Positions 33,096 to 41,442 of a DNA stretch of 64,000 nt are shown here, in pieces. The stretch is from assembly GCF_009749385.1 (NCBI RefSeq), contig NZ_WBIN01000010.1, positions 1 to 64,000 on the forward strand, written 5' to 3'. Made by a program: the position numbers and the translations under genes. Numbering within the stretch: position 1 is the stretch's first letter; each line of letters opens with the position of its first letter. The DNA is from Agromyces allii (GTDB lineage: Bacteria > Actinomycetota > Actinomycetes > Actinomycetales > Microbacteriaceae). Below the pieces are notes generated by a model. The model was not told where the DNA came from. It searched no databases and was given only the letters and a program-made list of their open reading frames with translations.

Positions 33096-33902
33096 CTACT
33101 GCGAGACGTCGGCGCCGAAGTACTTCTCGCCGATCTCGGCGAGCGTGCCGTCTTCCTTGAGCTTCGCGAGGGCTTCGTCGACGGCCTTCACGAGGGCGGT
33201 CTTGTCCTTCGTGAAGGCGAGGGCGCTCTCGCTCGGGTCGGTCTCGGCGACGACCTCGAGCTTCGCGTCGGGGTTGGTCTTCAGGTAGTCGAGGAAGGTC
33301 AGCTTGTCGTTGACGGTCGCGTCGACGCGGCCCTGCTCGAGGAGCGCGACGGCCTGGGCCCAGCCCTCGACGGCCTCGACGTTCGCGCCGGCCTCGGTCG
33401 CGAGCTCGTAGAAGTTGCTCGTCAGCGACTGCGCGGTGGTCTTGCCCTTCAGGTCTTCGAAGCTCGAGATCGACGTGTCGCCCTCGTTCACGACGACGAC
33501 GCTCGGCGAGACCGTGTACGGCGTCGAGAAGAGGTAGGACTCCTCGCGCTCGGGGTTGATCGAGACCTGGTTCGCGATCACGTCGAACCGGCCGGCCTCG
33601 AGGCCCGCGAAGATCGCGTCCCACTGGGTCTCCTGGAACTCGATCTCGAGACCGAGCTCGTCGGCGACGGCCTCGGCGATCTCGACGTCGTAGCCCACCA
33701 GGTCGCCCGTGCCCTCGTCGTGGTAGCTGAACGGACGGTAGGTGCCCTCGGTCGCGACCGTGAGCGTGCCCGCCTTCACGAGTCCGAACTCGTTGTCGGC
33801 CGCGTCGTCGCTCGCAGCGGGGGTGCCGCTCGAGCAGGCTGCGAGGGCGAGGACGGCTGCGGATGCGGCGGCGAGGCCGAGAATGCTGCGGACGCGTGAC
33901 AT
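33096..33902 (-). CDS. Polar amino-acid ABC transporter substrate-binding lipoprotein
   Basis: 268 codons from ATG 33902. The Sec lipoprotein signal ends in VLALAACSSG (lipid Cys near residue 22). The mature part is a bacterial SBP family 3 protein: AGTLTVATEGTYRPFSYHDE, GYDVEIAEAVADELGLEIEF, WDAIFAGLEAGRFDVIANQVSINPER and YLFSTPYTVSPSVVVV. It is the first gene of the importer operon. The family binds polar amino acids or cystine. Ligand identity cannot be read from the sequence. Confidence 0.9.
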   Translation of the reverse strand: MSRVRSILGLAAASAAVLALAACSSGTPAASDDAADNEFGLVKAGTLTVATEGTYRPFSYHDEGTGDLVGYDVEIAEAVADELGLEIEFQETQWDAIFAGLEAGRFDVIANQVSINPEREESYLFSTPYTVSPSVVVVNEGDTSISSFEDLKGKTTAQSLTSNFYELATEAGANVEAVEGWAQAVALLEQGRVDATVNDKLTFLDYLKTNPDAKLEVVAETDPSESALAFTKDKTALVKAVDEALAKLKEDGTLAEIGEKYFGADVSQ

Positions 33903-34194
33903 GGGTGGTGCTCCGTTCGTGGGGATGGCAGATCGTGCCGGTACCGTGTTCGGCCGCCCGGCGCTGTTCGAGTCCATCACGCGGGCGACCTAGAGGGAAA
34001 CCGCGTGACCCCCCGTTGCATTCCCGGAGCGGCGTGCGCATGCGCGTCGGGCGGGCGCACTTCGCGCGAGATACACGCTCCGGCGCCGGACGCGCAACCC
34101 CCGATATCGCCCGCGGCGGCATCGCTACCGTTGCGAGGTCGTCGGAAGCTGCCGGCGGCCCGGTGTCCCCGCACCGCTACCCGAAGGGAACCAC

Positions 34195-34524
34195 ATGATC
34201 ACCCTGTCCTGGCTCCTGCTCCTCGCCCTCGTCGGCGGCGTCCTCGCCCTCGTCGACGGCATCTGGCGTCTGCGCGCCCGCGGCGGCTCGACCGTCGTCG
34301 GCGTCATCGAGGTCATCGTCGCCGCGCTGTTCCTGCTCTCGTTCTTCGTGCCCGGCATCCCGTGGGGCCCGCTCGTGCTCGGCGTCGCCACCATCATCGC
34401 GCTCGTCGTCGCCCTCTTCGCCGGCGGCCGCACGGGCCGCGGGGTCACGATCGCCGCGCTCGTCGTCACGGCCATCTGGGTCGTGCTGGTCAACCACTGG
34501 CTGATCATCCCCGGCATCAACTGA
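34195..34524 (+). CDS. Small integral membrane protein
   Basis: 109 residues with three or four hydrophobic helices (SWLLLLALVGGVLALVDG, VIVAALFLLSFFVPGI, LVLGVATIIALVVALFAG, VTIAALVVTAIWVVLV). No known domain is recognised. GAAGGGAA precedes the ATG, and a possible -10 TACCGT lies at 34126-34131, which gives a leader of about 60 bases. It stands alone between an ABC operon and a terminator. Confidence 0.75.
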   Translation: MITLSWLLLLALVGGVLALVDGIWRLRARGGSTVVGVIEVIVAALFLLSFFVPGIPWGPLVLGVATIIALVVALFAGGRTGRGVTIAALVVTAIWVVLVNHWLIIPGIN

Positions 34525-34555
34525 CGCCACCGCACCACGCGGCGCGCTGCGCTGC

Positions 34556-34601
34556 ACGCCGAAGGGCGCCAGGGCATTCAGTCCCTGGCGCCCTTCGGCG
34601 T
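34556..34601. terminator. Strong bidirectional hairpin terminator
   Basis: A perfect 19-bp stem joins 34556-34574 with 34583-34601 around the 8-base loop CATTCAGT. It fills the 87-base gap between two converging genes (34195-34524 and 34612-34887). Confidence 0.85.
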
Positions 34602-34611
34602 CGTCGGCGGC

Positions 34612-34887
34612 CTACGCCGCGTCGTGCGCGTGCTCGCTCGCGTGCGCGTTCGCCCAGGCGAGCGCCTCGACCGCGTCGATGCCGAGTTCCGGATGCCGCG
34701 TGCGGAACTCCGCCGAGCACCCGCTGTAGTCGGCCTCGAGGCGTCGGGCCGCCTTGACGAGGGCCGGTCCGGCCGTGGCGCCGAACCTGGCGATGACGCG
34801 GGCATCGTCGCGCACCGGGACGGGGGCGGTGCCCCATCCGGTCCATTCGACGACGGCGCGGGTGAGTCGAGGCTCCATTGCCTTCAT
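34612..34887 (-). CDS. Small conserved-looking protein of unknown function
   Basis: 91 residues with a clear AAGGAG ribosome-binding site before ATG 34887. It is soluble and contains a helical stretch (GPALVKAARRLEADYSGCSAEF) and a C-terminal EALAWANAHASEHAHDAA rich in His and Ala. No family is recognised. It follows the glutaryl-CoA dehydrogenase gene by 45 bases on the same strand and ends at the strong hairpin at 34556-34601, so it is probably the last gene of that operon. The spacer holds a 9-bp tandem duplication (GGTGATGGT, 34902-34919). Confidence 0.7.
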   Translation of the reverse strand: MKAMEPRLTRAVVEWTGWGTAPVPVRDDARVIARFGATAGPALVKAARRLEADYSGCSAEFRTRHPELGIDAVEALAWANAHASEHAHDAA

Positions 34888-34932
34888 GACTGCTCCTTGT
34901 TGGTGATGGTGGTGATGGTGACGCGAGTGGTG

Positions 34933-36132
34933 CTAGAACGCGGCGATGCCCGTCAGGGCGCGGCCGATGACGAGCTGGTGGATCTCGTCGGTGCCCTCGT
35001 AGGTGCGCACCGACTCGAGGTTGGCCGCGTGCCGCATGACGGGGAACGCGTTCGTGATGCCGTCGCCCGCGAGGATCGAGCGCGCCTGGTGCGCGATCTC
35101 GAGCGCCTCGCGCACGCTGTTCAGCTTGCCGACCGAGATCTGGGCGGGCGTCAGGGCGCCGCGCTCCTTGAGCCGGCCGAGGTGCAGGGCGAGCAGCACG
35201 CCCTTCTCGACCTCGACGAACATGTCGGCGAGCTTCGCCTGCGTGAGCTGGTTCGCGCCGATCGGCTTGCCGAACACCTCGCGCGTGGTCGAGCGCTCGA
35301 GCGCCGACTCGAGGCACGAGCGCGCGGCGCCCATGGCCCCCCAGACGATGCCGTAGCGCGCCTCGTTGAGGCATCCGAACGGGCCGCTGAGTCCGCGGGC
35401 GCCGGGGAGGATCGCGTCGGCGGGCACGCGGACGCCGTCGAGGTCGACGTCGCACTGCACCGAGGCGCGCATCGAGAGCTTGCCGTCGATGGGCGTCGCC
35501 GTGAACCCGGCCGTCGAGGTCGGCACGAGGAAGCCGCGCACGGCGGCGCCGCCCTCGCCGAACGCGCCCGACGGGTCGTCGACGCGGGCCCACACGACCG
35601 CCACGTCGGCGAGCGACGCGAGGCCGATCCAGCGCTTGGCGCCGTCGATGACCCATTCGTCGCCCTCGCGGCGCGCGGTCGTGGTCATCGCCGCCGGGTC
35701 GCTGCCGCCCTGCGGCTCGGTGAGCGCGAAGCATCCGATGAGGTCGCCGGCGGCCATGCCGGGCAGCCACTGCTGCTTCTGCTCCTCTGATCCGTACTTG
35801 TGGATCGCGCTCATCGCGAGCGAGCCCTGCACCGACACGAACGTGCGCCAGCCGCTGTCGGCGGCCTCGAGTTCGAGGCAGACGAGCCCGTAGGCCACGG
35901 CGCCCGCGCCGGCGCATCCGTAGCCCTGCAGGTGCATGCCGAGCAGGCCCGCGTCGCCGAGCACCTTGACGAGCTCGCGGCGGAAGTGCTTGTTCTCGAA
36001 GTCGTCCTCGATGATCGGTGCGATCTGCTCCTGCGCGATGGCGCGGGCGCGCTGCTGCCACTCGCGCTCCTCCTCGGTGAGCAGGGCGTCGAGGTCGAAC
36101 ACCGAGTCGATGCGGGGGGCGGTGGCGGTCAT
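34933..36132 (-). CDS. Acyl-CoA dehydrogenase, glutaryl-CoA dehydrogenase type
   Basis: 399 residues. The sequence follows glutaryl-CoA dehydrogenases: FENKHFRRELVKVLGDAGLLGMHLQGYGC, CFALTEPQGGSDPAAM (flavin loop), RWIGLASLADVAVVWARV, and the catalytic base Glu379 in RTYEGTDEIHQLVIGRALTG. It would convert glutaryl-CoA to crotonyl-CoA and CO2 using FAD and ETF. Its ATG overlaps the stop of the upstream CoA-transferase by 4 bases. This pairing is typical of glutarate catabolism from lysine, cadaverine or 5-aminovalerate. Confidence 0.87.
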   Translation of the reverse strand: MTATAPRIDSVFDLDALLTEEEREWQQRARAIAQEQIAPIIEDDFENKHFRRELVKVLGDAGLLGMHLQGYGCAGAGAVAYGLVCLELEAADSGWRTFVSVQGSLAMSAIHKYGSEEQKQQWLPGMAAGDLIGCFALTEPQGGSDPAAMTTTARREGDEWVIDGAKRWIGLASLADVAVVWARVDDPSGAFGEGGAAVRGFLVPTSTAGFTATPIDGKLSMRASVQCDVDLDGVRVPADAILPGARGLSGPFGCLNEARYGIVWGAMGAARSCLESALERSTTREVFGKPIGANQLTQAKLADMFVEVEKGVLLALHLGRLKERGALTPAQISVGKLNSVREALEIAHQARSILAGDGITNAFPVMRHAANLESVRTYEGTDEIHQLVIGRALTGIAAF

Positions 36133-37355
36133 GCGTGCGGTCCTTTCGAGGGTTCGTGCTGGTCGAGCGGATGCCAGTCGGCGCCGTGGTGCTCGTCGAG
36201 CCGAGGCGGCGGGGTGACGTAGGTCGCGGGGGTGGCCGACAGCCGGATCGGGTTGGCGACCGAGCGGCTCGGCCACGGGTCGTCGGCCGAGCCCCCGCCG
36301 CCGGGCCGGCGCGTCTCGGCGACCGGCTCGAGCCCGAGCGACTCGGCGAACGCGATGGCCTCGGCGATGTCGTTCACGAGCCCGGCGGGCACGCCGGCCG
36401 GCTCGAGCAGGGCGATCCAGTGCGCGGCGGATGCCGCGGCGAGGCGCTGCTCGATGATCTCGGTGAGCTCGTGCCGGTGCGCGACGCGCGCGCCGTTCGC
36501 GGCGAAGCGAGGGTCGTCGGCGAGTGCGGGTTCGCCCAGCACCTCGGCGAGCGCCCGGAACTGCTTGTCGTTGCCGACGGCGATCACGAGCTCGCGGTCG
36601 ACGGCGTGGAACACGGCGTAGGGCGCGATGCTCGGGTGCGCGTTGCCGAGGCGGCGCGGCGGGGCGCCCGTGGCGAGGGTCGAGGCGGCCTGGTTCGTGA
36701 GCGCCGAGAGCAGGCTGCCGAGCAGGTCGAGCTCGACGAGCTGGCCGCGACCGCTGCGGTCGCGCTCGCGCAGGGCGAGCAGGATGCCGGCGAGCGCGTT
36801 CTGCCCGGTGAGCACGTCGACCAGCGCGACGCCCGCCTTCGCGGGGTCGCCGCCGGGTTCGCCGGTGATCGACATGAGCCCGCCGACGGCCTGCACGAGC
36901 AGGTCGTACCCGGCGAGCGCCGCGCCGCGACCGGCGCCGAAGCCCGTGATCGAGCAGTAGACGACGCCGGGGTTGCGCGCCTGCACGTCGTCGTAGGCGA
37001 GCCCGAACCTGGCCATGACGCCGGGGCGGAAGTTCTCGATGACGACGTCGGCCGAACCTGCGAGCCGATGCGCTTCGGCCAGCCCCGCGGCATCCGTCAG
37101 GTCGAGGGCGACCGAGCGCTTGTTGCGGTTGACGCTGCCGAAGTAGGTGGCCTGCCCGTTCGCGTCGACGGGCGGGGTCCAGTGCCGGGTGTCGTCGCCG
37201 GTCGGCGGTTCGATCTTCACGACGTCGGCGCCGAAGTCGGCGAGCATCATCGTGGCGTAGGGGCCGGCGAGCACACGCGAGAAGTCGGCGACGCGGATGC
37301 CCGCGAGCACACCGTCGGGTCGACCTGCCGGCGCCGTCGTGGGCTCGTCGTGCAT
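36129..37355 (-). CDS. CaiB/BaiF class III CoA-transferase (probable glutarate CoA-transferase)
   Basis: 408 residues. Class III features include GIRVADFSRVLAGPYATMMLADFGADVVKIEPP (N-terminal CoA motif), VNRNKRSVALDL, ENFRPGVMARFGL, and a nucleophilic Asp near residue 180 in AGVALVDVLTG. It probably moves CoA to glutarate so that the coupled dehydrogenase can use it, as in human SUGCT with GCDH. The gene starts the operon and is divergent from a GntR/FCD regulator. A minus-strand TAGGAT box lies in the shared promoter region. Substrate assignment rests on context. Confidence 0.85.
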   Translation of the reverse strand: MHDEPTTAPAGRPDGVLAGIRVADFSRVLAGPYATMMLADFGADVVKIEPPTGDDTRHWTPPVDANGQATYFGSVNRNKRSVALDLTDAAGLAEAHRLAGSADVVIENFRPGVMARFGLAYDDVQARNPGVVYCSITGFGAGRGAALAGYDLLVQAVGGLMSITGEPGGDPAKAGVALVDVLTGQNALAGILLALRERDRSGRGQLVELDLLGSLLSALTNQAASTLATGAPPRRLGNAHPSIAPYAVFHAVDRELVIAVGNDKQFRALAEVLGEPALADDPRFAANGARVAHRHELTEIIEQRLAAASAAHWIALLEPAGVPAGLVNDIAEAIAFAESLGLEPVAETRRPGGGGSADDPWPSRSVANPIRLSATPATYVTPPPRLDEHHGADWHPLDQHEPSKGPHA

Positions 37356-37458
37356 CGCTTCCGCCTTCGCGTGTGTGGCACGGCGTCGGCGCCGCGCGAA
37401 TACATCCTATCTTGAATGATTTCTCCGCGCGCCGCCAGCCGACACCCCCCTGCTCCAC

Positions 37459-37464
37459 TAGCCT
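37459..37464 (+). promoter_or_regulatory. -10 box TAGCCT for the GntR/FCD gene
   Basis: TAGCCT, then 7 bases, then ATG 37472, with no ribosome-binding site. Same geometry as at 29282. Confidence 0.55.
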
Positions 37465-37471
37465 GAAACGC

Positions 37472-38233
37472 ATGGAATCGAGGGTGGGCCCCGGCGCACG
37501 CGAAGCCGTGTTCGCCCAGCTCGCCGATGCGGGTCGCGCCGAACAGGTCGCGCAGCGCCTCACCGACGGCATCGTGCTCGGCGTGCTCCACCCGGCCGAG
37601 CGCCTGCCGAGCGAGCCCGAGCTGGCCCGCCGCTTCGGCGTCGCCCTCATCACCGTGCGCGAGGGCCTCGGCATCCTGCGCGAGGCCGGCCTCGTCGAGA
37701 CCCGCCGCGGGCGCGACGGCGGCAGCTTCGTCGTGCCCGACGACGCCGACCACCGCACGATCCTCACGGCCCGCCTCCGCGCCCTCGCGCTCGTCGAGCT
37801 CAGCGACATGGCCGTCTACTTCGGCGCGATCCTCGCCGGCATCGCCGAGCGCGCGGCCGAACGCGCCTCCGACGCCGACGCCGAGCGCCTCGGCGCATGG
37901 CTCGACGGCTCCGACTTCACGACCGCCGCCGGCGCCCGCACCAACCAGGGCGGGTTCTTCCTCGAGCTCGCGGTGCTGAGCCAGTCGGCCAGGCTCGTGC
38001 GCGAGCAGATCCGCCTGCAGGCCGAGTTCGGCCCGCTCCTGCTGCTCGGCTTCGACGACGAGGGCGAGCGGGCGGATGCCGCGGCCGCCGACCGCCGCAT
38101 CGTCGCCGGCGTCGCCGCACACCGCCCGACCGACGCCCGTGCGGCCGCGGGCGAGCTCGTGACCGCCCTCGCCGGGCGGCTGCTCGCCGCCAAGGCCCGG
38201 GTCGAACGTGGAGGTGGCATCGATGCCCACTGA
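37472..38233 (+). CDS. GntR-family regulator, FCD subfamily
   Basis: 253 residues. The N-terminal winged helix reads VAQRLTDGIVLGVLHPAERLPSEPELARRFGVALITVREGLGILREAGLVET. The remainder is an all-helical FCD-type domain; the metal-binding histidines of classic FCD proteins are sparse. FCD regulators sense organic acids such as glutarate, lactate or gluconate (CsiR/GlaR senses glutarate). It is divergent from the CoA-transferase/GCDH operon, which fits control of glutarate use. Its end overlaps the start of a Cache-domain protein gene by 11 bases. Confidence 0.87.
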   Translation: MESRVGPGAREAVFAQLADAGRAEQVAQRLTDGIVLGVLHPAERLPSEPELARRFGVALITVREGLGILREAGLVETRRGRDGGSFVVPDDADHRTILTARLRALALVELSDMAVYFGAILAGIAERAAERASDADAERLGAWLDGSDFTTAAGARTNQGGFFLELAVLSQSARLVREQIRLQAEFGPLLLLGFDDEGERADAAAADRRIVAGVAAHRPTDARAAAGELVTALAGRLLAAKARVERGGGIDAH

Positions 38234-39011
38234 TCAGCCGACCCCCGACCGCGTGCCGGCCGCCGCGCTCGACGCGGCCGCCGCCGTCTCCCGCCTGTTC
38301 TCGGGGGTGTTCGAGCAGCTCGCCGCCTGGCGCTCCCCCATCGAGCAGGCGATCGCCCCCGGCATCCGCGAGATCGCCGCCGAGACCGCGGTGGGCGAGG
38401 TGCGACCGGCCGAACTCGACCAGGTCGTGGCCGGCCTCGTGCTGCCCCGGCTCACCGAGCCCGACCCGCTGCACGTCGGCGCCGGCTTCATCGCCGACGG
38501 CGAGATCGTGCGCGGGCGCGACGTGCACTTCGCGTGGTGGCTCGGCCCGCTCGCCGACAACCCGGTGCTCGGCTCGACCGACGCGCCCACCAGGCTCGAC
38601 CTCTCGACGCGCGGCTACACCGAGTACCTCCGCGACTTCCGCGCGCTCGAGTGGTACCGCATCCCCTCGACCACGCGCCGCGCGCACGTCACCGGACCCT
38701 ACGTCGACCACCTCTGCACATGCGACTACCTGCTCACGCTCACGATGCCCGTGCATGCGCCCGACGGCGAGCGCATGGTCGGCGTGGTCGGCGCCGACAT
38801 CACCGTGCGGCGGCTCGAAGCCGAACTGCTCGCCCGATTCCTCGCGGCCGAGGCCCCGCTCGCGCTCGTGAACGCCGACTCGCGGGTCGTGCTCTCGACG
38901 GAGCCGTCACTGCAGGTCGGGCAGCTCGCAGGCGACGCGGCCGCGACGGTCGCGTGCGAGGGAACGCCGTTCCGGGTGCTCGTCGCGCCCTCGGCGGCGG
39001 CCCGGCCGTAG
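38223..39011 (+). CDS. Free-standing Cache-type ligand-sensor protein
   Basis: 262 residues with no signal peptide or membrane helix. The central part shows the periplasmic double-Cache pattern: VGAGFIADGEIVRGRDVHFAWWLG, LDLSTRGYTEYLRDFRALEWYRIPSTT, VTGPYVDHL, LTLTMPVHAPDGERMVGVVGADITV. No output domain is attached. The ATG at 38223 has GGAGGTGG 7 bases upstream and lies inside the end of the GntR/FCD gene, so the two are translationally coupled. It may bind the effector in the cytoplasm and work with the regulator. That role is an inference. Confidence 0.78.
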   Translation: MPTDQPTPDRVPAAALDAAAAVSRLFSGVFEQLAAWRSPIEQAIAPGIREIAAETAVGEVRPAELDQVVAGLVLPRLTEPDPLHVGAGFIADGEIVRGRDVHFAWWLGPLADNPVLGSTDAPTRLDLSTRGYTEYLRDFRALEWYRIPSTTRRAHVTGPYVDHLCTCDYLLTLTMPVHAPDGERMVGVVGADITVRRLEAELLARFLAAEAPLALVNADSRVVLSTEPSLQVGQLAGDAAATVACEGTPFRVLVAPSAAARP

Positions 39012-39073
39012 CCGCAGCTGTGACCGGCCGGGCCCCGCGACATCCGCCCGACGCCCGCCCGCGGCATCCGGGT

Positions 39074-39118
39074 CGAATCAAATCATCCGTTGATATATCT
39101 TTGATTCGAGCGTATGCA
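39074..39118 (+). promoter_or_regulatory. Promoter with nested operators upstream of the second aldehyde dehydrogenase
   Basis: CGAATCAAA (39074-39082) and TTTGATTCG (39100-39108) are perfect 9-bp arms 17 bases apart. Inside them lies ATCA-TCCGT-TGAT (39082-39094). TTGATA (39090-39095), N17 and TATGCA (39113-39118) form a plausible sigma-70 promoter, so the repeats cover the -35 and spacer. Candidate regulator: the GntR/FCD protein encoded just upstream. Confidence 0.65.
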
Positions 39119-39165
39119 CCGAGGCAGACGAAGCTCTGCGTGTGCACCCGAAAAGGAGAAACCCC

Positions 39166-40530
39166 ATGAGCTATGCCGTGATCAATCCCGCCACCGGTGA
39201 GACGGTCGAGTCCTTCGACACGATCACCGAAGACGCACTGCAGGCCGCCATCGCGAAGGCGACCGAGACGCACCGCACCTGGTCGAAGAACACGACCGTG
39301 GCCGAGCGCGCCGCCCTCGTCCGCCGCGTCGCCGAACTGCACAACGAGCGCGCTCAGGAGCTCGGCGAGATCATCGTCCGCGAGATGGGCAAGCCCATCG
39401 AGCAGGCCGTCGGCGAGGTCGAGTTCGCCGCCGCCATCTACGAGTACTACGCCGACCACGCCGAGTCGCTGCTCGCCGACGAGAAGATCGACCTCCTCGC
39501 AGGCGAGGGTTCGGCCCTCATCCGCCGCTCGTCGCTCGGCCCGCTGCTCGGCATCATGCCGTGGAACTTCCCGTACTACCAGGTGGCCCGGTTCGCCGGC
39601 CCGAACCTCATCATCGGCAACACGATCCTGCTCAAGCACGCCGAGCAGTGCCCCGCGTCGGCCGCCGCGATGGAGCAGATCTTCCTCGACGCCGGGTTCC
39701 CCGAGGGCGCCTACATCAACGTCTACACGTCGCACGCGCAGATCGAGACGATCATCGCCGACCCGCGCGTGCAGGGCGTCTCGCTCACGGGCTCCGAGCG
39801 CGCCGGCGCCGCGGTCGCCGAGATCGCCGGTCGCCACCTGAAGAAGGTCGTGCTCGAGCTCGGCGGCTCCGACCCCTTCATCCTGCTCTCCACCGACGAC
39901 CTCGACGCCACCGTCGAGTCGGCCGTCTTCGCCCGCGTCGACAACAACGGCCAGGCGTGCAACGCGGCCAAGCGCTTCATCGTCGTCGAAGACCTCTACC
40001 AGCCGTTCCTCGACAAGTTCACGGCCGCGATGAACGCCGTCGCCGAGGGCGACCCGGCCAAGGAGGGCACCGCCCTCGGCCCGCTCTCCTCCGCGAAGGC
40101 CGCCGACGGCCTGGCCGACCAGGTCGAGCGCGCCGTCGCGCAGGGCGCCACGCTGCACTCCGGCGGCACCCGCAACGGCAACTACTACTCGGCGACGATC
40201 CTCACCGACGTCAAGCCCGGCTCCGACGCGTTCCACGAGGAGTTCTTCGGCCCCGTCGCGCAGGTCTTCAAGGTCGCCGACGAAGACGCCGCCATCGAAC
40301 TCGCGAACGACACCCCGTTCGGCCTCGGCTCCTACGTGTTCACGACCGACGACGAGCAGGCCCTGCGCGTGGCCGACAAGATCGAGGCCGGCATGGTCTT
40401 CGTCAACGTCGTCGGGGCCGACGGCGCCGAGCTGCCCTTCGGCGGCATCAAGCGCTCCGGCTCGGGCCGCGAGCTCGGCCGCTTCGGCGCCGACGAGTTC
40501 GTCAACAAGAAGATGATCCGCATCGGCTGA
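39166..40530 (+). CDS. NAD(P)-dependent succinate-semialdehyde-type dehydrogenase
   Basis: 454 residues and a close relative of the protein at 20368. It has MPWNFPYYQVARFAGPN, SLTGSERAGAAVAEIAGRHLKKVVLELGG and the nucleophile Cys265 in NNGQACNAAKRF. It is preceded by AAAAGGAG and by an operator-rich promoter, unlike the first copy, which is third in an oxidase operon. Separate control suggests a separate substrate, for example glutarate semialdehyde, succinate semialdehyde or another amine-derived aldehyde. It is followed by a hairpin terminator made of the CGGATGCC repeat. Confidence 0.9.
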   Translation: MSYAVINPATGETVESFDTITEDALQAAIAKATETHRTWSKNTTVAERAALVRRVAELHNERAQELGEIIVREMGKPIEQAVGEVEFAAAIYEYYADHAESLLADEKIDLLAGEGSALIRRSSLGPLLGIMPWNFPYYQVARFAGPNLIIGNTILLKHAEQCPASAAAMEQIFLDAGFPEGAYINVYTSHAQIETIIADPRVQGVSLTGSERAGAAVAEIAGRHLKKVVLELGGSDPFILLSTDDLDATVESAVFARVDNNGQACNAAKRFIVVEDLYQPFLDKFTAAMNAVAEGDPAKEGTALGPLSSAKAADGLADQVERAVAQGATLHSGGTRNGNYYSATILTDVKPGSDAFHEEFFGPVAQVFKVADEDAAIELANDTPFGLGSYVFTTDDEQALRVADKIEAGMVFVNVVGADGAELPFGGIKRSGSGRELGRFGADEFVNKKMIRIG

Positions 40531-40554
40531 TCTCCGATTCGCATCTCGCACGAC

Positions 40555-40588
40555 CGGATGCCCCGGGGCCGACGCCCCGGGGCATCCG
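40555..40588 (+). terminator. Hairpin terminator made of the GGATGCC repeat
   Basis: CGGATGCCCCGGGGC (40555-40569) pairs perfectly with 40574-40588 around CGAC. It follows the aldehyde dehydrogenase by 24 bases and ends just before the promoter of the HAD gene. Confidence 0.75.
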
Positions 40589-40612
40589 TCGTCTCGCGCG
40601 ACATCCGCCGGG

Positions 40613-40618
40613 TAGCGT
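40613..40618 (+). promoter_or_regulatory. -10 box TAGCGT for the HAD hydrolase gene
   Basis: TAGCGT, 7 bases, then GTG 40626. This geometry is the reason for choosing that GTG as the start. Confidence 0.55.
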
Positions 40619-40625
40619 CGATGGA

Positions 40626-41327
40626 GTGACTCCCGTGCAGCGCTTCCAGGCCGTGCTCTTCGACTGCGACGGCGTGCTCGTCGACTCGGAGGTCATCACG
40701 AACGGCGTGCTGCGCGGCATGCTGCACGAGCTCGGCTGGCCGATCAGTCGCGAGGAGTGCGTCGAGCGCTTCATCGGCCGGGCCCTGACCGACGAGTTCG
40801 ACGTCATCGAGGAGCACACGGGCGTGCGGCCCGACCGGGCCTGGCTGCTCGAGTTCCGCGACCGCCGCAATCGCGCCCTCGCGGTCGAGCTCGAGCCGAT
40901 CCCTGGTGCCGTCGCCGCGGTCGCGGCCGTCGCCGCGGCGTTCGACGGGCGCATCGCCTGCGCCTCGGGCGCCGACCGGGCGAAGATCGAGCTGCAGCTG
41001 GCGAAGATCGGGCTGGCCGACGCCTTCGGCGAGCACGTGTACAGCGGCATGGAGACCGCCCGCAGCAAGCCCGCGCCCGACGTCTACCTCGCGGCCGCCG
41101 CGGGCCTCGGCGTGGACCCCCGCGAATGCGCCGTCGTCGAGGACACCGTCGCCGGCGTGACGGCCGGCGTGGCCGCCGGGGCGACCGTCTTCGGCTTCGC
41201 ACCCGGTGGGCCGGCCGCGACCGCCCCCGCAGCCCTGCTCGGGGCCGGTGCATCGCGCGTGTTCGCCGACATGTCGGAGCTTCCCGACCTCCTCGGATCG
41301 GGTCGCCCGCGGCATCCGCGAACTTAA
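40626..41327 (+). CDS. HAD-superfamily phosphatase (beta-phosphoglucomutase-like)
   Basis: 233 residues from GTG 40626. Motif I is AVLFDCDGVLVDSE with the nucleophile Asp and acid/base Asp, motif II is ACASGADRAKIE, motif III is the Lys in METARSKPAPDVYLAAA, and motif IV is CAVVEDTVAGVTAGVAAG. The helical cap follows motif I, as in subclass IA hydrolases such as YieH, GS1-like or PgmB. Such enzymes act on sugar phosphates or 6-phosphogluconate. The substrate is unknown. It stands alone between two transcription units. Confidence 0.87.
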   Translation: MTPVQRFQAVLFDCDGVLVDSEVITNGVLRGMLHELGWPISREECVERFIGRALTDEFDVIEEHTGVRPDRAWLLEFRDRRNRALAVELEPIPGAVAAVAAVAAAFDGRIACASGADRAKIELQLAKIGLADAFGEHVYSGMETARSKPAPDVYLAAAAGLGVDPRECAVVEDTVAGVTAGVAAGATVFGFAPGGPAATAPAALLGAGASRVFADMSELPDLLGSGRPRHPRT

Positions 41328-41442
41328 TCATCCCAACCTATAGTTTTACGACCGGAAGTATGGCTATGCTGGCGCAACCACGATGAGGTGGTCGCGGCGA
41401 GGGGGTGTCGACGGCACCTCTTGACGACCCCGAAAGGCGCAT

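Noticed and set aside
36133-37809. Apparent extension of the glutaryl-CoA dehydrogenase frame upstream into the CoA-transferase gene (958 codons)
   Set aside because: The extension is a shadow of the CoA-transferase in another frame. The clear ATG at 36132 with a 4-base stop overlap and family homology set the real start.
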